From Gammaproteobacteria bacterium UBA2965 (GTDB taxonomy: Bacteria > Pseudomonadota > Gammaproteobacteria > Pseudomonadales > Azotimanducaceae): a stretch of 64,000 nucleotides of DNA. Position 1 is the stretch's first letter. Each line of letters opens with the position of its first letter. Shown piece by piece: positions 17,675 through 27,030 of the stretch. Made by a program: the position numbers and the translations under genes. The stretch spans positions 350,817 through 414,816 of the forward strand of contig DEBD01000013.1 of the NCBI GenBank assembly GCA_002348385.1. Reading direction: 5' to 3'. The notes below the pieces were generated by a model. The model worked only from the letters and a program-made list of their open reading frames with translations. It had not been told where the DNA came from and did no database searches.

Positions 17675-18915
17675 TTAGTCACGTTGCCGATCACATTAGG
17701 CAATCGAAGGCCAAACAAAATAAGTCCTCCAACCACAAATACGATGATGAAAGCATCGAATGCCGGTATGTAAGATCCGGAGTTCTCTCGGATCAATCCC
17801 ACCACAGGAGGCCCCAAAAACCCAAACGGCAGCGTGACCGGACCGATGAACCCCATCACCCGGCCGAACGAAGCCGGCCCAAAGCCGCGGCCCACTGCGG
17901 CCGCCATGAGCGGCCCCATCGCTCCTGCCGCCAGCCCGAATACCAGCACCGACGCCATCAATAGCCCGAAATCGGGGGTTACCGAGCGCAAAAACAAAAA
18001 GCTCATTGCCTGCAATGCAAACGAAGCCCACAAGAGCGCGCGAATGTTCATCCGGTCGGCCAACGCACCGGACACCAGGGTACCGATAATGGCCGTCCCG
18101 CCTATGGCGGAGATGAAGAAGGCCGCCCGATCAACGGCAATACCGATGTCAGCTGAATAGGGAATTACATTGGCGTTGAAAGCCCCCGCCACCGCACCGG
18201 CCACACCAAATCCCAGCGCCAAAAACCAGAAGTTAGGTGCTGTGAAAACCTCACGCGTGGTCCAGGTCGAGACCGCCGACTCGTGCATGATCGATTGGTC
18301 GGCCTGCGGCGCCCCGTCAGCCAACAACCCCATGTCCTCAGGCCGGTTGCGAATTGCCACCCACAACAAAGGGATAAGTAGCAGATGCAGCGCCCCCAGC
18401 CCCAGCAGGGCCTCACGCCAGCCCAGTTCGGTGAGAAAAAAACCCACCACAGGAGACAAGAGCAATCCACCGGCGGGCGCACCCATGCTAGCTATACCCA
18501 CCGCCCGCCCGCGATGCCGATTGAACCATTTAGCCACCACGGTGTTAGCCGCCAGCGGGCCGAACATGGCCACGCCACACGCGACCGCCCCGCCGAACAA
18601 CACGCCGAGCTGCCACAACTCGGTGGCAAATGACATCAGCATGTAGGCGCAAGCAGCCACCAGCGCACCTGTGATCATTACCGCTCGAATAGAGCGCCGA
18701 TCAAGGATAGGACCAATCACCACGCCCGCCCCGGCCATTGCTACGGAGAGCAGCGATAATCCGAGATTGGCAGTTACGAACGATGCCCCAAATTCACTGA
18801 TTAGTACGGGAATGAACAAGCCGTATACGGAAATGGAGCAGCCCAGCGCAAGAAACTGCGCGAGAAAACTCACCGCTACAATCCGCCAGCCATGAAATAT
18901 TGGACCCTTGCTCAT
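17662..18915 (-). CDS. MFS transporter (monocarboxylate-transporter-like)
   Basis: 417 residues with twelve predicted membrane helices. The N-terminal FHGWRIVAVSFLAQFLALGCS and RNRPEDMGLLADG in the central loop are typical of bacterial MCT/OFA-like major facilitators, which move monocarboxylates or other organic anions with protons. The loop between helices 2 and 3 has GPILDRRSIR, a degenerate form of the MFS A motif. The gene stands alone, its 3' end buried in the hairpin shared with the oxidase operon, and it diverges from the methyltransferase gene. Substrate unknown. Confidence 0.88.
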   Translation of the reverse strand: MSKGPIFHGWRIVAVSFLAQFLALGCSISVYGLFIPVLISEFGASFVTANLGLSLLSVAMAGAGVVIGPILDRRSIRAVMITGALVAACAYMLMSFATELWQLGVLFGGAVACGVAMFGPLAANTVVAKWFNRHRGRAVGIASMGAPAGGLLLSPVVGFFLTELGWREALLGLGALHLLLIPLLWVAIRNRPEDMGLLADGAPQADQSIMHESAVSTWTTREVFTAPNFWFLALGFGVAGAVAGAFNANVIPYSADIGIAVDRAAFFISAIGGTAIIGTLVSGALADRMNIRALLWASFALQAMSFLFLRSVTPDFGLLMASVLVFGLAAGAMGPLMAAAVGRGFGPASFGRVMGFIGPVTLPFGFLGPPVVGLIRENSGSYIPAFDAFIIVFVVGGLILFGLRLPNVIGNVTKTAG

Positions 18916-19024
18916 CGTCTCTACCTCTCAGCGGGTGTCACACTAACCGCTCTACAAAGGATCAACCACTTTCCTTTCGCGCGCTAGCCGTTAGTCTTGG
19001 CCCTTTCTCGCATAAGGTTGAGAC

Positions 19025-19813
19025 ATGGCAAACGACGGACAAAGGGCGTTCTGGAGCCGGCGGAACATGGGCGCAGTATGGCCGCAGATGGAGCAGGTGA
19101 GCGACCACGGAACCGCCCCTCTTCTGGAGGCAGCCGCACTGCAATCCGGCGAGCGGGTCGTCGACGTGGGATGCGGCGGCGGCAGGCAAACGCTGGCTGT
19201 GGCCCAGGCCGTGGGTTCCGACGGCCACGTGCTGGGACTGGATATTTCACCCCAGATGATCGAACTCGCCCAGGCCCGCGTGAGCGAGGGCGGCGCGGCG
19301 AACGCGTCCTTCAGGGTCGCGGACGTGCAGACGGAACCATTCGAGCCTGGTAGTTTCGACCTCGCGGTGAGCCAGTTTGGCTGCATGTTCTTCGACGAGC
19401 CGGAGCGCGCCTTCGCTAATTTGTGCAGTGCCCTCGCCCCCGGTGGACGCATTGCGTTCATGGCGTGGCAGGCCGCAGAGCGCATGACCTGGATGCCCAA
19501 CCGACTGCTGGCGCCACTCATGCCGGAATCCGAGTCCCCCATCAATCCCCATGCGCTGGCCGAGGCGGATTACGTTCAAGCGTTGTTCTCGGCGGCGGGC
19601 TTCACCGACATCACCAGCACAGAGCTCGACGTGGAAGCGCAGCTGGGCGATACCTTCATTCAAGACGCGTTTACCGTGGACCTGGTGCTCGAAGAGCACA
19701 AGAACGAAGCCAGGGCGTTGGTGGAGCAGCACAAAGCGCAGTTTCGACATGGCGACGGCTATCGGGTGGTGTTGCCCATGCTGGTGATACAGGCAACCAA
19801 GCCGGCCAGCTGA
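19025..19813 (+). CDS. Class I SAM-dependent methyltransferase
   Basis: 262 residues. Motif I is VVDVGCGGGRQTLAVAQAVG, followed by the acidic end of strand 2 (VLGLDISPQMIELAQ) and FDLAVSQFGCMFFDEPERAF as motif post I/II. It is a soluble small-molecule methyltransferase of the UbiE/Methyltransf_11 group by overall pattern. AAGGTTGAGAC precedes the ATG. It starts a four-gene-like plus-strand run with the metal-binding protein and CoA-transferase, but the acceptor cannot be named. Confidence 0.88.
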   Translation: MANDGQRAFWSRRNMGAVWPQMEQVSDHGTAPLLEAAALQSGERVVDVGCGGGRQTLAVAQAVGSDGHVLGLDISPQMIELAQARVSEGGAANASFRVADVQTEPFEPGSFDLAVSQFGCMFFDEPERAFANLCSALAPGGRIAFMAWQAAERMTWMPNRLLAPLMPESESPINPHALAEADYVQALFSAAGFTDITSTELDVEAQLGDTFIQDAFTVDLVLEEHKNEARALVEQHKAQFRHGDGYRVVLPMLVIQATKPAS

Positions 19814-19856
19814 CCCCTACTTGACGCCCACCCGCCCAGCTGAGTTCAATGCCCGT

Positions 19857-20663
19857 ATGAGCGACAACCCCATCATCAGCATCGTGCAGGACCTGCGCGC
19901 CGAAGGGGATGAGCTGCACGCCGTGCTGCAAGATCTAGAGCCCGAGCACTGGGCCAGCCCGACCACCTTCAAGAGCTGGACGGTTTACGATGTGCTGGCG
20001 CACCTGCATATCTCCGACCACATGGCCGTCACTAGCATCAATGATGGCGAGGCGTTCAAGGCCTTCATGGGCTCGGTGAGCAGCACAGGTGTGGGCATGA
20101 AGGACTACGCCCGGCAGTGGCTGGCTGGCGCCTCGCCCAACGAGCTGTTAGAGCGATGGCGAAATTTGTTTGCCGAGATGTGCGAACGCCTGGAGACCCT
20201 GGATCCCGATGCGCGCCTGACCTGGGCGGGTCCGCCGATGCGTCCACGCATGTTCGCCACCGCCCGCCAGATGGAGACCTGGGCACACGGCCAGGAGATT
20301 TACGACCTGCTCGGGCGAACCCGGGAGCCTACCGATCGGCTGCGCAACATCGCCGAGATCGGTGTGCGCACCTTCGGCTGGACCTATGCGAACCGTGGCA
20401 TGGCGGTACCCGAAGTGGCACCCAGAATCACGCTGCAAGGACCATCGGGTGAATTCTGGGAATGGAACACCGACACCACGACGGACCGCGTGATCGGCAG
20501 CGCCGAGCAGTTCTGCCAGGTGGTCACCCAGGTACGCAATGTGGCAGACACCCAACTGCAGGTGACCGGGGCCATCGCCAGCGAATGGATGTCTATCGCT
20601 CAGTGCTTCGCCGGCCCCCCGGAAGACCCCCCCGCGCCCGGTAGCCGAGCCCCGTCAGCATGA
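19857..20663 (+). CDS. TIGR03084-type DinB-like metal-binding protein
   Basis: 268 residues from the ATG at 19857; an in-frame TTG at 19821 would add twelve residues. The N-terminal four-helix DinB/maleylpyruvate-isomerase-like metal-binding domain shows an early His cluster (VLAHLHISDHMAV) and a later ETWAHGQEIYDLLG, matching the HxxxH-type metal site of this family. Its exact activity is not known; relatives use mycothiol or other thiols. The TGA overlaps the ATG of the CoA-transferase gene, so the two are translationally coupled, which suggests they act on the same acyl-CoA pathway. Confidence 0.72.
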   Translation: MSDNPIISIVQDLRAEGDELHAVLQDLEPEHWASPTTFKSWTVYDVLAHLHISDHMAVTSINDGEAFKAFMGSVSSTGVGMKDYARQWLAGASPNELLERWRNLFAEMCERLETLDPDARLTWAGPPMRPRMFATARQMETWAHGQEIYDLLGRTREPTDRLRNIAEIGVRTFGWTYANRGMAVPEVAPRITLQGPSGEFWEWNTDTTTDRVIGSAEQFCQVVTQVRNVADTQLQVTGAIASEWMSIAQCFAGPPEDPPAPGSRAPSA

Positions 20664-21844
20664 GCGGACCGCTTTCCGGCATTCGTATTGTCGAGGTGGG
20701 AACGATGATCGCCGTGCCTGCGGCCACCTACCAGCTGGCCACCCAAGGGGCGGAGGTAGTCAAGGTAGAGGATGTAACCCAAGGTGACGAGCTGCGCTAC
20801 TACGGCAGCCACAAAGGGGGAATGAGCGCGTGGTTCATCAACGCCAACGGCGGCAAGCGCTCCATCGCCGTGAACCTGCGCGCCGAACAAGGCAAAGAAA
20901 TTCTGTGGCGTTTGCTTGCCGATGCCGACGTGATGATCCAGGGGTTTCGGCCCGGAGCGCTGGAGCGACTGGGTTTCGGTTCGGACGCGGTTCGGGCCCG
21001 CCACCCCAATCTCGTCTACTGCTCCTCATCCGGTTTCGGACCCGAGGGCCCTTATGCCGACCTGCCGGTTTACGATCCGGTAATTCAAGCCCTGTCCGGA
21101 TGGGCCGGCGCCCAAACCACAGACGACGGGCCTAGCCTGATTCACGCCATGGTGGCTGACAAGATCGCAGCGCTGACCACCGCCCAAGCGCTTTGCGCCG
21201 CACTGGTGCAGCGGGCGGCTACAGGCACGGGACTCCATGTGGAGATGTCCATGCTGGAAGCCAACATCGGCTTCGTCTGGTCCGACACCATGATGCACGC
21301 ATCCCTGCTGGACGACGACGCCACCCACCGTCCCAACCTGGCCCAGACCTACCGCCTGCTGCGCTGCAGGGACGGTTCCATAGCGGTCACCGCCGGCACC
21401 GACACACAGTGGGCCGCATTCGGCAATGCTCTCGACCGCCCCGACCTGGTAGCCGACGCAAACCTGGCCACTGCCGCCGGGCGCGCGAGCAATGTAGAAG
21501 CGTGGTACGAGGCCATGGACAGCGCCGTGGCGCCGTTCAGTATGGACGAAGTGGTGCGCCGCCTGCGGGGCGCCGACGTGCCTGTCGCCCCGGTTCTGGA
21601 CCCAGCTCAGGTGGCCGACGACCCTCAGGTAGCCTCTCAGAACCTGCTGCGGGAGATCGATCACCCGGTAGCCGGCCGGGTACGTCAGCCAAGGCCCACG
21701 GCGGCGTGGTTTGGTGGAGATGTTTCGCCCGGCCCTGCGCCACTGCATGGCGAGCACACCGACGAGCTACTCACGCAGCTCGGCTACGACGATGCCGCCG
21801 TGTCGGAGCTACGCAACGCAGGTACCGTCGGCCGCAAAGCCTGA
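20660..21844 (+). CDS. Family III CoA-transferase (CaiB/BaiF type)
   Basis: 394 residues. Opening segment SGPLSGIRIVEVGTMIAVPAAT and EVVKVEDV match the CoA-binding start of the family; the catalytic Asp is expected in LPVYDPVIQALSG. YCSSSGFGPEGPY is another family hallmark. It transfers CoA between organic acids without ATP, using an aspartyl-CoA thioester intermediate. It overlaps the preceding gene by four bases and is convergent with the acyl-CoA ligase gene, giving two alternative acid-activation enzymes side by side. Confidence 0.92.
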   Translation: MSGPLSGIRIVEVGTMIAVPAATYQLATQGAEVVKVEDVTQGDELRYYGSHKGGMSAWFINANGGKRSIAVNLRAEQGKEILWRLLADADVMIQGFRPGALERLGFGSDAVRARHPNLVYCSSSGFGPEGPYADLPVYDPVIQALSGWAGAQTTDDGPSLIHAMVADKIAALTTAQALCAALVQRAATGTGLHVEMSMLEANIGFVWSDTMMHASLLDDDATHRPNLAQTYRLLRCRDGSIAVTAGTDTQWAAFGNALDRPDLVADANLATAAGRASNVEAWYEAMDSAVAPFSMDEVVRRLRGADVPVAPVLDPAQVADDPQVASQNLLREIDHPVAGRVRQPRPTAAWFGGDVSPGPAPLHGEHTDELLTQLGYDDAAVSELRNAGTVGRKA

Positions 21845-21860
21845 TGCCGAGCCGGGGTTT

Positions 21861-23414
21861 CTAGACGTTACGCGCCTGGTCGTCCCAATAGGGGGTTTTG
21901 AGATCGCGCTTGAGGATCTTGCCGGTGGGCGCCTTGGGCAAGCTATCCACGAAATCCACAGACTTGGGCTTTTGGTACCTGGCCAGATGCTCGGCAGCTG
22001 TGTCGATAATCTCCTGCTCGCTGGCTTGCGCGTCGGGTTTGAGTACCACCACGGCCTTCACCGATTCGCCCCACTCCTCGTCCGGCACACCAATGACGGC
22101 ACACTCAAGTACCGCCGGGTGCTTGTGAATAGCGGTCTCCACCTGGGTGGAATAGATGTTCTCGCCGCCCGAAATTATCATGTCCTTGGCGCGGTCCACG
22201 ATGAACACGTAGCCGTCTTCATCCCACGTGGCTACGTCGCCGGTCCACATCCAGCCGTTCTTGATGGTCTGCGCCGTCAGCTCCGGTTGGTTCCAGTAGC
22301 CCAGCATGTTGGCCTCGGAACGCACCGCGATCTCGCCAGCGGTTTGACCGTCTCTGGGCACCGGATTTCCTTCAGGGTCCACCACGCTCACCTCGGTGAC
22401 GAAACCCTGGCGCCCGCAGGAGTTGAGGCGCTCGGCGTGGTCGCCGGCCACCGCCGCCGCATGATCTTCCTGCGAGAGGAAGGTCATAGTCATGCCTTCA
22501 GTCTGCCCGTAACCCTGAATCAGCGTGCACGGGAACGACTCCAGCGCGGCCTTCACCACGGTGCCCGGCATGGGCCCTCCCCCATACTGGATGTTGCGCA
22601 GGCTGGAGATGTCGTAGCGCTCGAACCCGTCGACGGCCATCATCCAGTTGAGCATGGTGGTAATGCCAAGGAACGCCGATACACGCTCCGCCTCGATGAT
22701 TTCCAATGCCTGCTGGGCATCGAAGTTCATCAGCACCACCGGACAGCCGTGTGCCATGTAGTTCATCGCCAGCCCCACCGGAATGTGGAACATCTGCCCC
22801 GTAAGCATGTAGACGTCGCTAGGCACCACGCGCTCGGCCACGGTCTGATTGAGCATGCCCATGAACAGGGTCTTGTGAGAATGCAGCGCGCCCTTGGAGA
22901 GTCCAGTGGTCCCCCCCGTGTACAGGATCAGCGTGGGATCATCGTTACCCGTAGTGGCGGAGCGCACCGGCTCGTCGCTGGAAGCTGCGTTCACCAAATT
23001 GTCAAACGTGCCATCGGAGCTTTCGCCAAATTCGAGCCAGTGCGGAACATCCACGTTGCTTTGCAGCGCCTGCTGCTCCGTGCGAAATTCATCGGACGTG
23101 ACCATCACCTTCGGCGCCCCGTCCTCGACAATGCGGGAAAGTTCCGGCACCGCCAATCGCCAGTTCAGCGGCTGCGCGATGAGCCCAGATCGCGCGCACG
23201 CGTAGTAGACCTCGAAGTACTCGATGGAGTTCTTCGCCAGCACCCCCACCCGGTCGCCTTTCTCCGCGCCCTTATCCACCAGCGCGTTGGCAAGCCGGCG
23301 CACGCGCTCATCCAGTTCTCCGAAGGACACCCTCCGCCCGGTGGGAATGTCTACCAGCGCCGGGCGCGCGGGATCCAGGTTGGCCCACTTGGCCGTGATG
23401 TTGCCGATGTTCAT
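21861..23414 (-). CDS. AMP-forming acyl-CoA synthetase
   Basis: 517 residues from the ATG with AAGGAAG upstream; a longer frame upstream would run into the MAPEG gene. The AMP-binding motif is LILYTGGTTGLSKGALHSH, the adenine-contact motif GYGQTEGMTM and the hinge/A8 region TGDVATWDEDGYVFIVDRAKD; the catalytic Lys is in PKAPTGKILKRDL. It activates a carboxylic acid to its acyl-CoA via an acyl-adenylate. Type and length resemble medium/long-chain or FadD-like ligases. It lies just downstream of MAPEG and small membrane protein genes, suggesting a minus-strand operon. Confidence 0.93.
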   Translation of the reverse strand: MNIGNITAKWANLDPARPALVDIPTGRRVSFGELDERVRRLANALVDKGAEKGDRVGVLAKNSIEYFEVYYACARSGLIAQPLNWRLAVPELSRIVEDGAPKVMVTSDEFRTEQQALQSNVDVPHWLEFGESSDGTFDNLVNAASSDEPVRSATTGNDDPTLILYTGGTTGLSKGALHSHKTLFMGMLNQTVAERVVPSDVYMLTGQMFHIPVGLAMNYMAHGCPVVLMNFDAQQALEIIEAERVSAFLGITTMLNWMMAVDGFERYDISSLRNIQYGGGPMPGTVVKAALESFPCTLIQGYGQTEGMTMTFLSQEDHAAAVAGDHAERLNSCGRQGFVTEVSVVDPEGNPVPRDGQTAGEIAVRSEANMLGYWNQPELTAQTIKNGWMWTGDVATWDEDGYVFIVDRAKDMIISGGENIYSTQVETAIHKHPAVLECAVIGVPDEEWGESVKAVVVLKPDAQASEQEIIDTAAEHLARYQKPKSVDFVDSLPKAPTGKILKRDLKTPYWDDQARNV

Positions 23415-23418
23415 GAAT

Positions 23419-23802
23419 TCAACTTCCTTGCAGGAACTGATAGATGGCGGCGACGCTGAGTATCGACAGCAGCAGAAACGTTCCCTGAGCGCCAATCAGC
23501 CGCGGGTAGTTCGCACCCGGGTAGGTACCCAACCCCCAGGCGTGAAGCAGGCGCAACGCCACCAGCGTCGCTCCGAAAGCGTGCACCGCGGCGGCGCTCA
23601 GGCCGGATAGCTCGGCGATGAGCAGGATCACCAGCGCAAGTGGCACGTTCTCCACGAAATTGGCCTGCACGCGCAGCATGGCGTCGCCCTGCCATTCAGG
23701 GCGCTGACCACCCCGCAGGCGGACGTACAGCACGCTGTTGGCCAGCAGCACGCTGAGCAGACCGAATATCCCCGCATACAGGGCGGTGACGGGCACGTCC
23801 AT
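23419..23802 (-). CDS. MAPEG-family membrane protein
   Basis: 127 residues with four predicted membrane helices. VRLRGGQRPEWQGDAMLRVQANFVEN matches the MAPEG hallmark region (R.N..EN), and VPLALVILLIAELSG is helix 2. The family covers membrane glutathione transferases and related integral enzymes in eicosanoid and glutathione metabolism; bacterial members are mostly uncharacterised. It overlaps the upstream small membrane protein gene by four bases and is four bases from the acyl-CoA ligase start, so it belongs to that operon. Confidence 0.85.
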   Translation of the reverse strand: MDVPVTALYAGIFGLLSVLLANSVLYVRLRGGQRPEWQGDAMLRVQANFVENVPLALVILLIAELSGLSAAAVHAFGATLVALRLLHAWGLGTYPGANYPRLIGAQGTFLLLSILSVAAIYQFLQGS

Positions 23803-24035
23803 CAGCTCAACCCCCCGTACACCGCAAGGCCCAAGCCGCCGGCCAGCAGGGCGAGGCCTATGTAGCCGTATTGATCCATCCAGAATAGGCCAAACGCCTC
23901 GGGCGTACCCTTCGGCGCGGTGGGTATTTCACCCCTCCTGATTTGACGCGGCAGCGCCGGAGAAGCCCATACAATCTGCCATCCCAGCCATATACCGCCG
24001 AGTCCGACAATCAGCAACCACTCCCCAACGCCCAT
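23802..24035 (-). CDS. Small two-helix membrane protein, function unknown
   Basis: 77 residues from the ATG at 24035. Two hydrophobic segments are visible: EWLLIVGLGGIWLGWQIVW near the start and YIGLALLAGGLGLAVYGGL at the end, with a short charged loop between them. No known family is recognised. Its stop overlaps the MAPEG start by four bases (ATGA), so it is translationally coupled to it. Because it starts opposite the TonB-dependent receptor gene, the 126 bases between must hold two divergent promoters. Confidence 0.65.
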   Translation of the reverse strand: MGVGEWLLIVGLGGIWLGWQIVWASPALPRQIRRGEIPTAPKGTPEAFGLFWMDQYGYIGLALLAGGLGLAVYGGLS

Positions 24036-24161
24036 GCTGCCCCCGGTAGCACATACCCACGAACTGAAGTAGGATACAGTTTTTCGAGATGCCTCACACT
24101 GAAGGGTGTGCGGGCAATTTCGAGACCTAGACCATTGACGGTCACACCATTGGAGAGAGCT

Positions 24162-26738
24162 ATGAACCAAGCAACCTTGCCGCGCGTGCTATTTACCTGC
24201 TTCGGGCTGGTAATCGCGCTGTCTTTCGGGGCGCCGCAGACGGCACTGGCCGAGGAAGATTCGGGTACGTATCTGGAAGAGATCATCGTAACGGGTACCA
24301 AGCGAGCAGCGTCTCAGCAGGACACGCCTATCGCGATATCAACCATCACCGCAAATCAGATCGCAAAGACGTTCGGTAACGACATTCGCGACATCGGTGA
24401 TTTGTCACCTAACGTGAACCTCACACAGCAAACCGGCTTCAACGCGGTCGCCGGCGGTATTCGAGGCACAGGAACCATTTCGATTCTTACCACCCAGGAT
24501 CCCAGCGTGGGCATCCTTATCGATGAATTCGCGCTAAACCACGTTCAGACTCAATTCGTTGAGCTGTTCGACTTGGAGCAGGTGGAAGTGTATCGCGGCC
24601 CGCAGGGCACCCTGTTTGGCAAGAACAGCACCGGCGGCACCATCGCTTTTACGTCCAAGCGACCGAACCTAGATGAGTTCGGAGGCACCGCGCAAGTTAC
24701 AGCCGGGGGCTACGACGGCGGCTCCACTAACTACAAGGCTCAGCTCGGCCTCGACATTCCAATCATTGAAGGCGTGCTCGGTTTCCGGTTTGCTGGATCG
24801 ATAGTCGACGAAGACGGCTACTACACGAATGATAAAGATACGGCAACGTTTCCCAACTCACCGGTACTGCTAGCCGCAGGCATTCCCCTCGACCAACTCG
24901 ACCAGACGTTAGTCAATACACCCACCGTTGGTGATGGTGGACGCATTGGCGGCAAGCACGTAATGGCAGCCAAATCAAAGCTGTTGTGGCAACCCAACGA
25001 CCGCTATGAGGCGTTCTTCGTTTGGGAAGTATTACGTGACGACTCCGACTCGCCCGCGAATATCAACGAGACACCCGCAGGAGAGGGCTTCAACTTCCCC
25101 CAGATTGGTTTCCCAGGAATTCATGAAGCTGGCCATAGCGACGTTTTCAGCACAGGAATAACGAACCAAGGCGATGGCATCGACATGCGCGATGGTCACC
25201 AGGTGGACGTCGACGGATATTATCTGCACCAGCAGTTGAATTTTGACAATTTCCACATCAAGTCTGTCACTGGCATTCGCGAGCAGTCGGAAATTCTGCC
25301 GAGTTCCTACTCCGGCGAGGCCTATCTATCCCTGTTCGATGCCAGTCGGAACTTGGAGCGCGAGCAGTTCCAGCAGGAACTGCGATTCGTTACCGAGATG
25401 GACGGCCCTCTGAACTTCGTTGCGGGCGGCATCTACATTACCGATGACGTAGACATGTCCGGGGGCAGAGGCAGCACGGGATATGTCCCTGTCCTGGTCA
25501 TGGGGATTTTTGCGGGTTTCGGCATCGGCGGCGATATGGATAAGAGCATTATCACCGACCACGGTACCGGGGTGACTCGACAGGACCGAGAGTCCTGGGC
25601 CGTGTATACCGATGGCACGTACCAGTTCAACGACCAATTCAGTATCACCGCAGGCGTACGCTACACAAAGGACAAGAAGCACTTTTTCAAGCTGACTGGC
25701 AGCGGGGCGCCGTGTAACGAGTTCACACCCCCCCAGGACCAGCAGATTCAAGACGATGGCAGCTGTTTCGATCCCAACTCCACGCGTATCAGCCGGGTAG
25801 GCTTAACCAGTCAGGAAGCGCCGAATCACGGCCAGATCCTACCGGACGAGCAGTACCGCCTGAAAGTGGACGAGCGCAGCAAGTGGAACGAGACCACGTG
25901 GCGCGTAGTGATGGATTACAAACCCACGGATGATCAGCTTTGGTATGCGGGCGTATCGACCGGCTTCCTGGCCGGAGGCTATAGTGAAACCTGCTCTCAG
26001 CCTGCCACGTGTATTCCATATGACCCAGAGACCAACATCAACTACGAAGGTGGTTTCAAGGGTGACTTGCTGGACGGTCGCCTACGTCTTAACGCAGCCG
26101 TGTTCTACACAGACTTTGACGATCTGCAACGCAACCAAGTGTTCCGCTTCGACGATCCCATCACCGGAACCCCGGGCCAGGAGACAATCACGTTAAATGC
26201 GGGTAAGTCTCACGCCTTCGGTGTCGAAGTCGAGACCACCTGGCTACTCACCGACAGATTCCAGTTGCGGGCATCTGTGGGTTATCTGGATGCGCAGTAC
26301 GATGAATTCGAGTTCGAAGGGTTGGACCTGACGAGCCTCGACATCCCCTTCGCTTCGAAATGGCAGATCGGCGCACAAGGAATTTACGACCAGATGCTGG
26401 GCAATGGTGCAGCACTGACGTATGTGGTCAGCGCGCACTTCCAGACGGACGCAGAGATGAGCCCGTTTGATCCCAACGCTGCCACAGGCCTGAATCCGAA
26501 ATTTCCCGGTTTCGTTGCACGGCATCCGACCTACACCCAACTTGAAGAGCGCACCTTGGTCGATGCAAGCATCACCTACACCAGCGCAAACGAGAAGTAC
26601 TGGGTCTCGCTTTGGGGCAAGAACCTCTTGAATGAAAAGTACCGAACGTCGGCCAATTCGGTTGGCGCATTGTGGAACTTCAGTCATTACGGTGCCCCCT
26701 TAAAGTGGGGCGTCGAGCTTGGAATCAACTTCGAGTAA
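24162..26738 (+). CDS. TonB-dependent outer-membrane receptor
   Basis: 858 residues from an ATG preceded by GGAGAGAG. A signal peptide covers about residues 1-30, cleaved after an A.A-type site near TALA-EEDSG. The plug domain (about 40-165) starts with the TonB-box-like EEIIVTGTK, and the C-terminal ~690 residues form the beta-barrel. Such proteins import siderophores, vitamins or bulky or hydrophobic carbon sources across the outer membrane with TonB-ExbBD energy. No iron-uptake neighbours are present; the surrounding oxidative enzymes suggest a carbon-source role. A clear intrinsic terminator follows. Confidence 0.95.
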   Translation: MNQATLPRVLFTCFGLVIALSFGAPQTALAEEDSGTYLEEIIVTGTKRAASQQDTPIAISTITANQIAKTFGNDIRDIGDLSPNVNLTQQTGFNAVAGGIRGTGTISILTTQDPSVGILIDEFALNHVQTQFVELFDLEQVEVYRGPQGTLFGKNSTGGTIAFTSKRPNLDEFGGTAQVTAGGYDGGSTNYKAQLGLDIPIIEGVLGFRFAGSIVDEDGYYTNDKDTATFPNSPVLLAAGIPLDQLDQTLVNTPTVGDGGRIGGKHVMAAKSKLLWQPNDRYEAFFVWEVLRDDSDSPANINETPAGEGFNFPQIGFPGIHEAGHSDVFSTGITNQGDGIDMRDGHQVDVDGYYLHQQLNFDNFHIKSVTGIREQSEILPSSYSGEAYLSLFDASRNLEREQFQQELRFVTEMDGPLNFVAGGIYITDDVDMSGGRGSTGYVPVLVMGIFAGFGIGGDMDKSIITDHGTGVTRQDRESWAVYTDGTYQFNDQFSITAGVRYTKDKKHFFKLTGSGAPCNEFTPPQDQQIQDDGSCFDPNSTRISRVGLTSQEAPNHGQILPDEQYRLKVDERSKWNETTWRVVMDYKPTDDQLWYAGVSTGFLAGGYSETCSQPATCIPYDPETNINYEGGFKGDLLDGRLRLNAAVFYTDFDDLQRNQVFRFDDPITGTPGQETITLNAGKSHAFGVEVETTWLLTDRFQLRASVGYLDAQYDEFEFEGLDLTSLDIPFASKWQIGAQGIYDQMLGNGAALTYVVSAHFQTDAEMSPFDPNAATGLNPKFPGFVARHPTYTQLEERTLVDASITYTSANEKYWVSLWGKNLLNEKYRTSANSVGALWNFSHYGAPLKWGVELGINFE

Positions 26739-26762
26739 TACGAAGAATCCAAGGCGATCTAA

Positions 26763-26790
26763 GCGGGTGCCTCGGCACCCGCTTTTTTTT
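26763..26790 (+). terminator. Intrinsic terminator of the TonB-dependent receptor gene
   Basis: A perfect 8-bp stem (GCGGGTGC / GCACCCGC) with a CTCG loop, followed by eight consecutive T at 26783-26790. It begins 25 bases after the receptor stop. Confidence 0.95.
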
Positions 26791-27018
26791 AACCTTCACT
26801 TTTGGCTCAATGGTAGACCGCAGAACAACTTCATGCCGCCAGAACACAATATCAACGTAGTGAAAGGCTGAGCCCTAAGCATTGGCGGCAGTATCACAGT
26901 TCACCTAGCTCGCGAAGAGGCAAACAGGGCAGCGAACCTTGAGGGCTTAGACGCACTTACACCGTAAGCTAAATCGCACTGTCAGCAATAACAACCAACC
27001 CCAAGCTCACAGAACAAA
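26791..27018. other. Spacer after the receptor gene
   Basis: 228 bases downstream of the terminator with no coding frame of interest. A stretch at 26809-26823 resembles a tRNA D-arm but no acceptor stem or T-arm follows. It probably holds the promoter of the next plus-strand gene. Confidence 0.35.
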
Positions 27019-27030
27019 ATGGAGGCCAAC

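Noticed and set aside
21711..23459. Long plus-strand open frame (about 580 codons) opposite the acyl-CoA synthetase
   Set aside because: It is antisense to a protein with all AMP-ligase motifs and its translation is rich in His, Arg and Gly with no family pattern; a GC-rich codon shadow.
24092..24110. CACAC/GTGTG hairpin ahead of the TonB-dependent receptor as a riboswitch
   Set aside because: The stem is only five bases and no known riboswitch core is visible.
26806..26860. tRNA-like stretch (TGGCTCAATGGTAGA) after the receptor terminator
   Set aside because: It resembles a tRNA D-arm, but no pairing acceptor ends, anticodon stem or GTTCGAAT-type T-loop follow.
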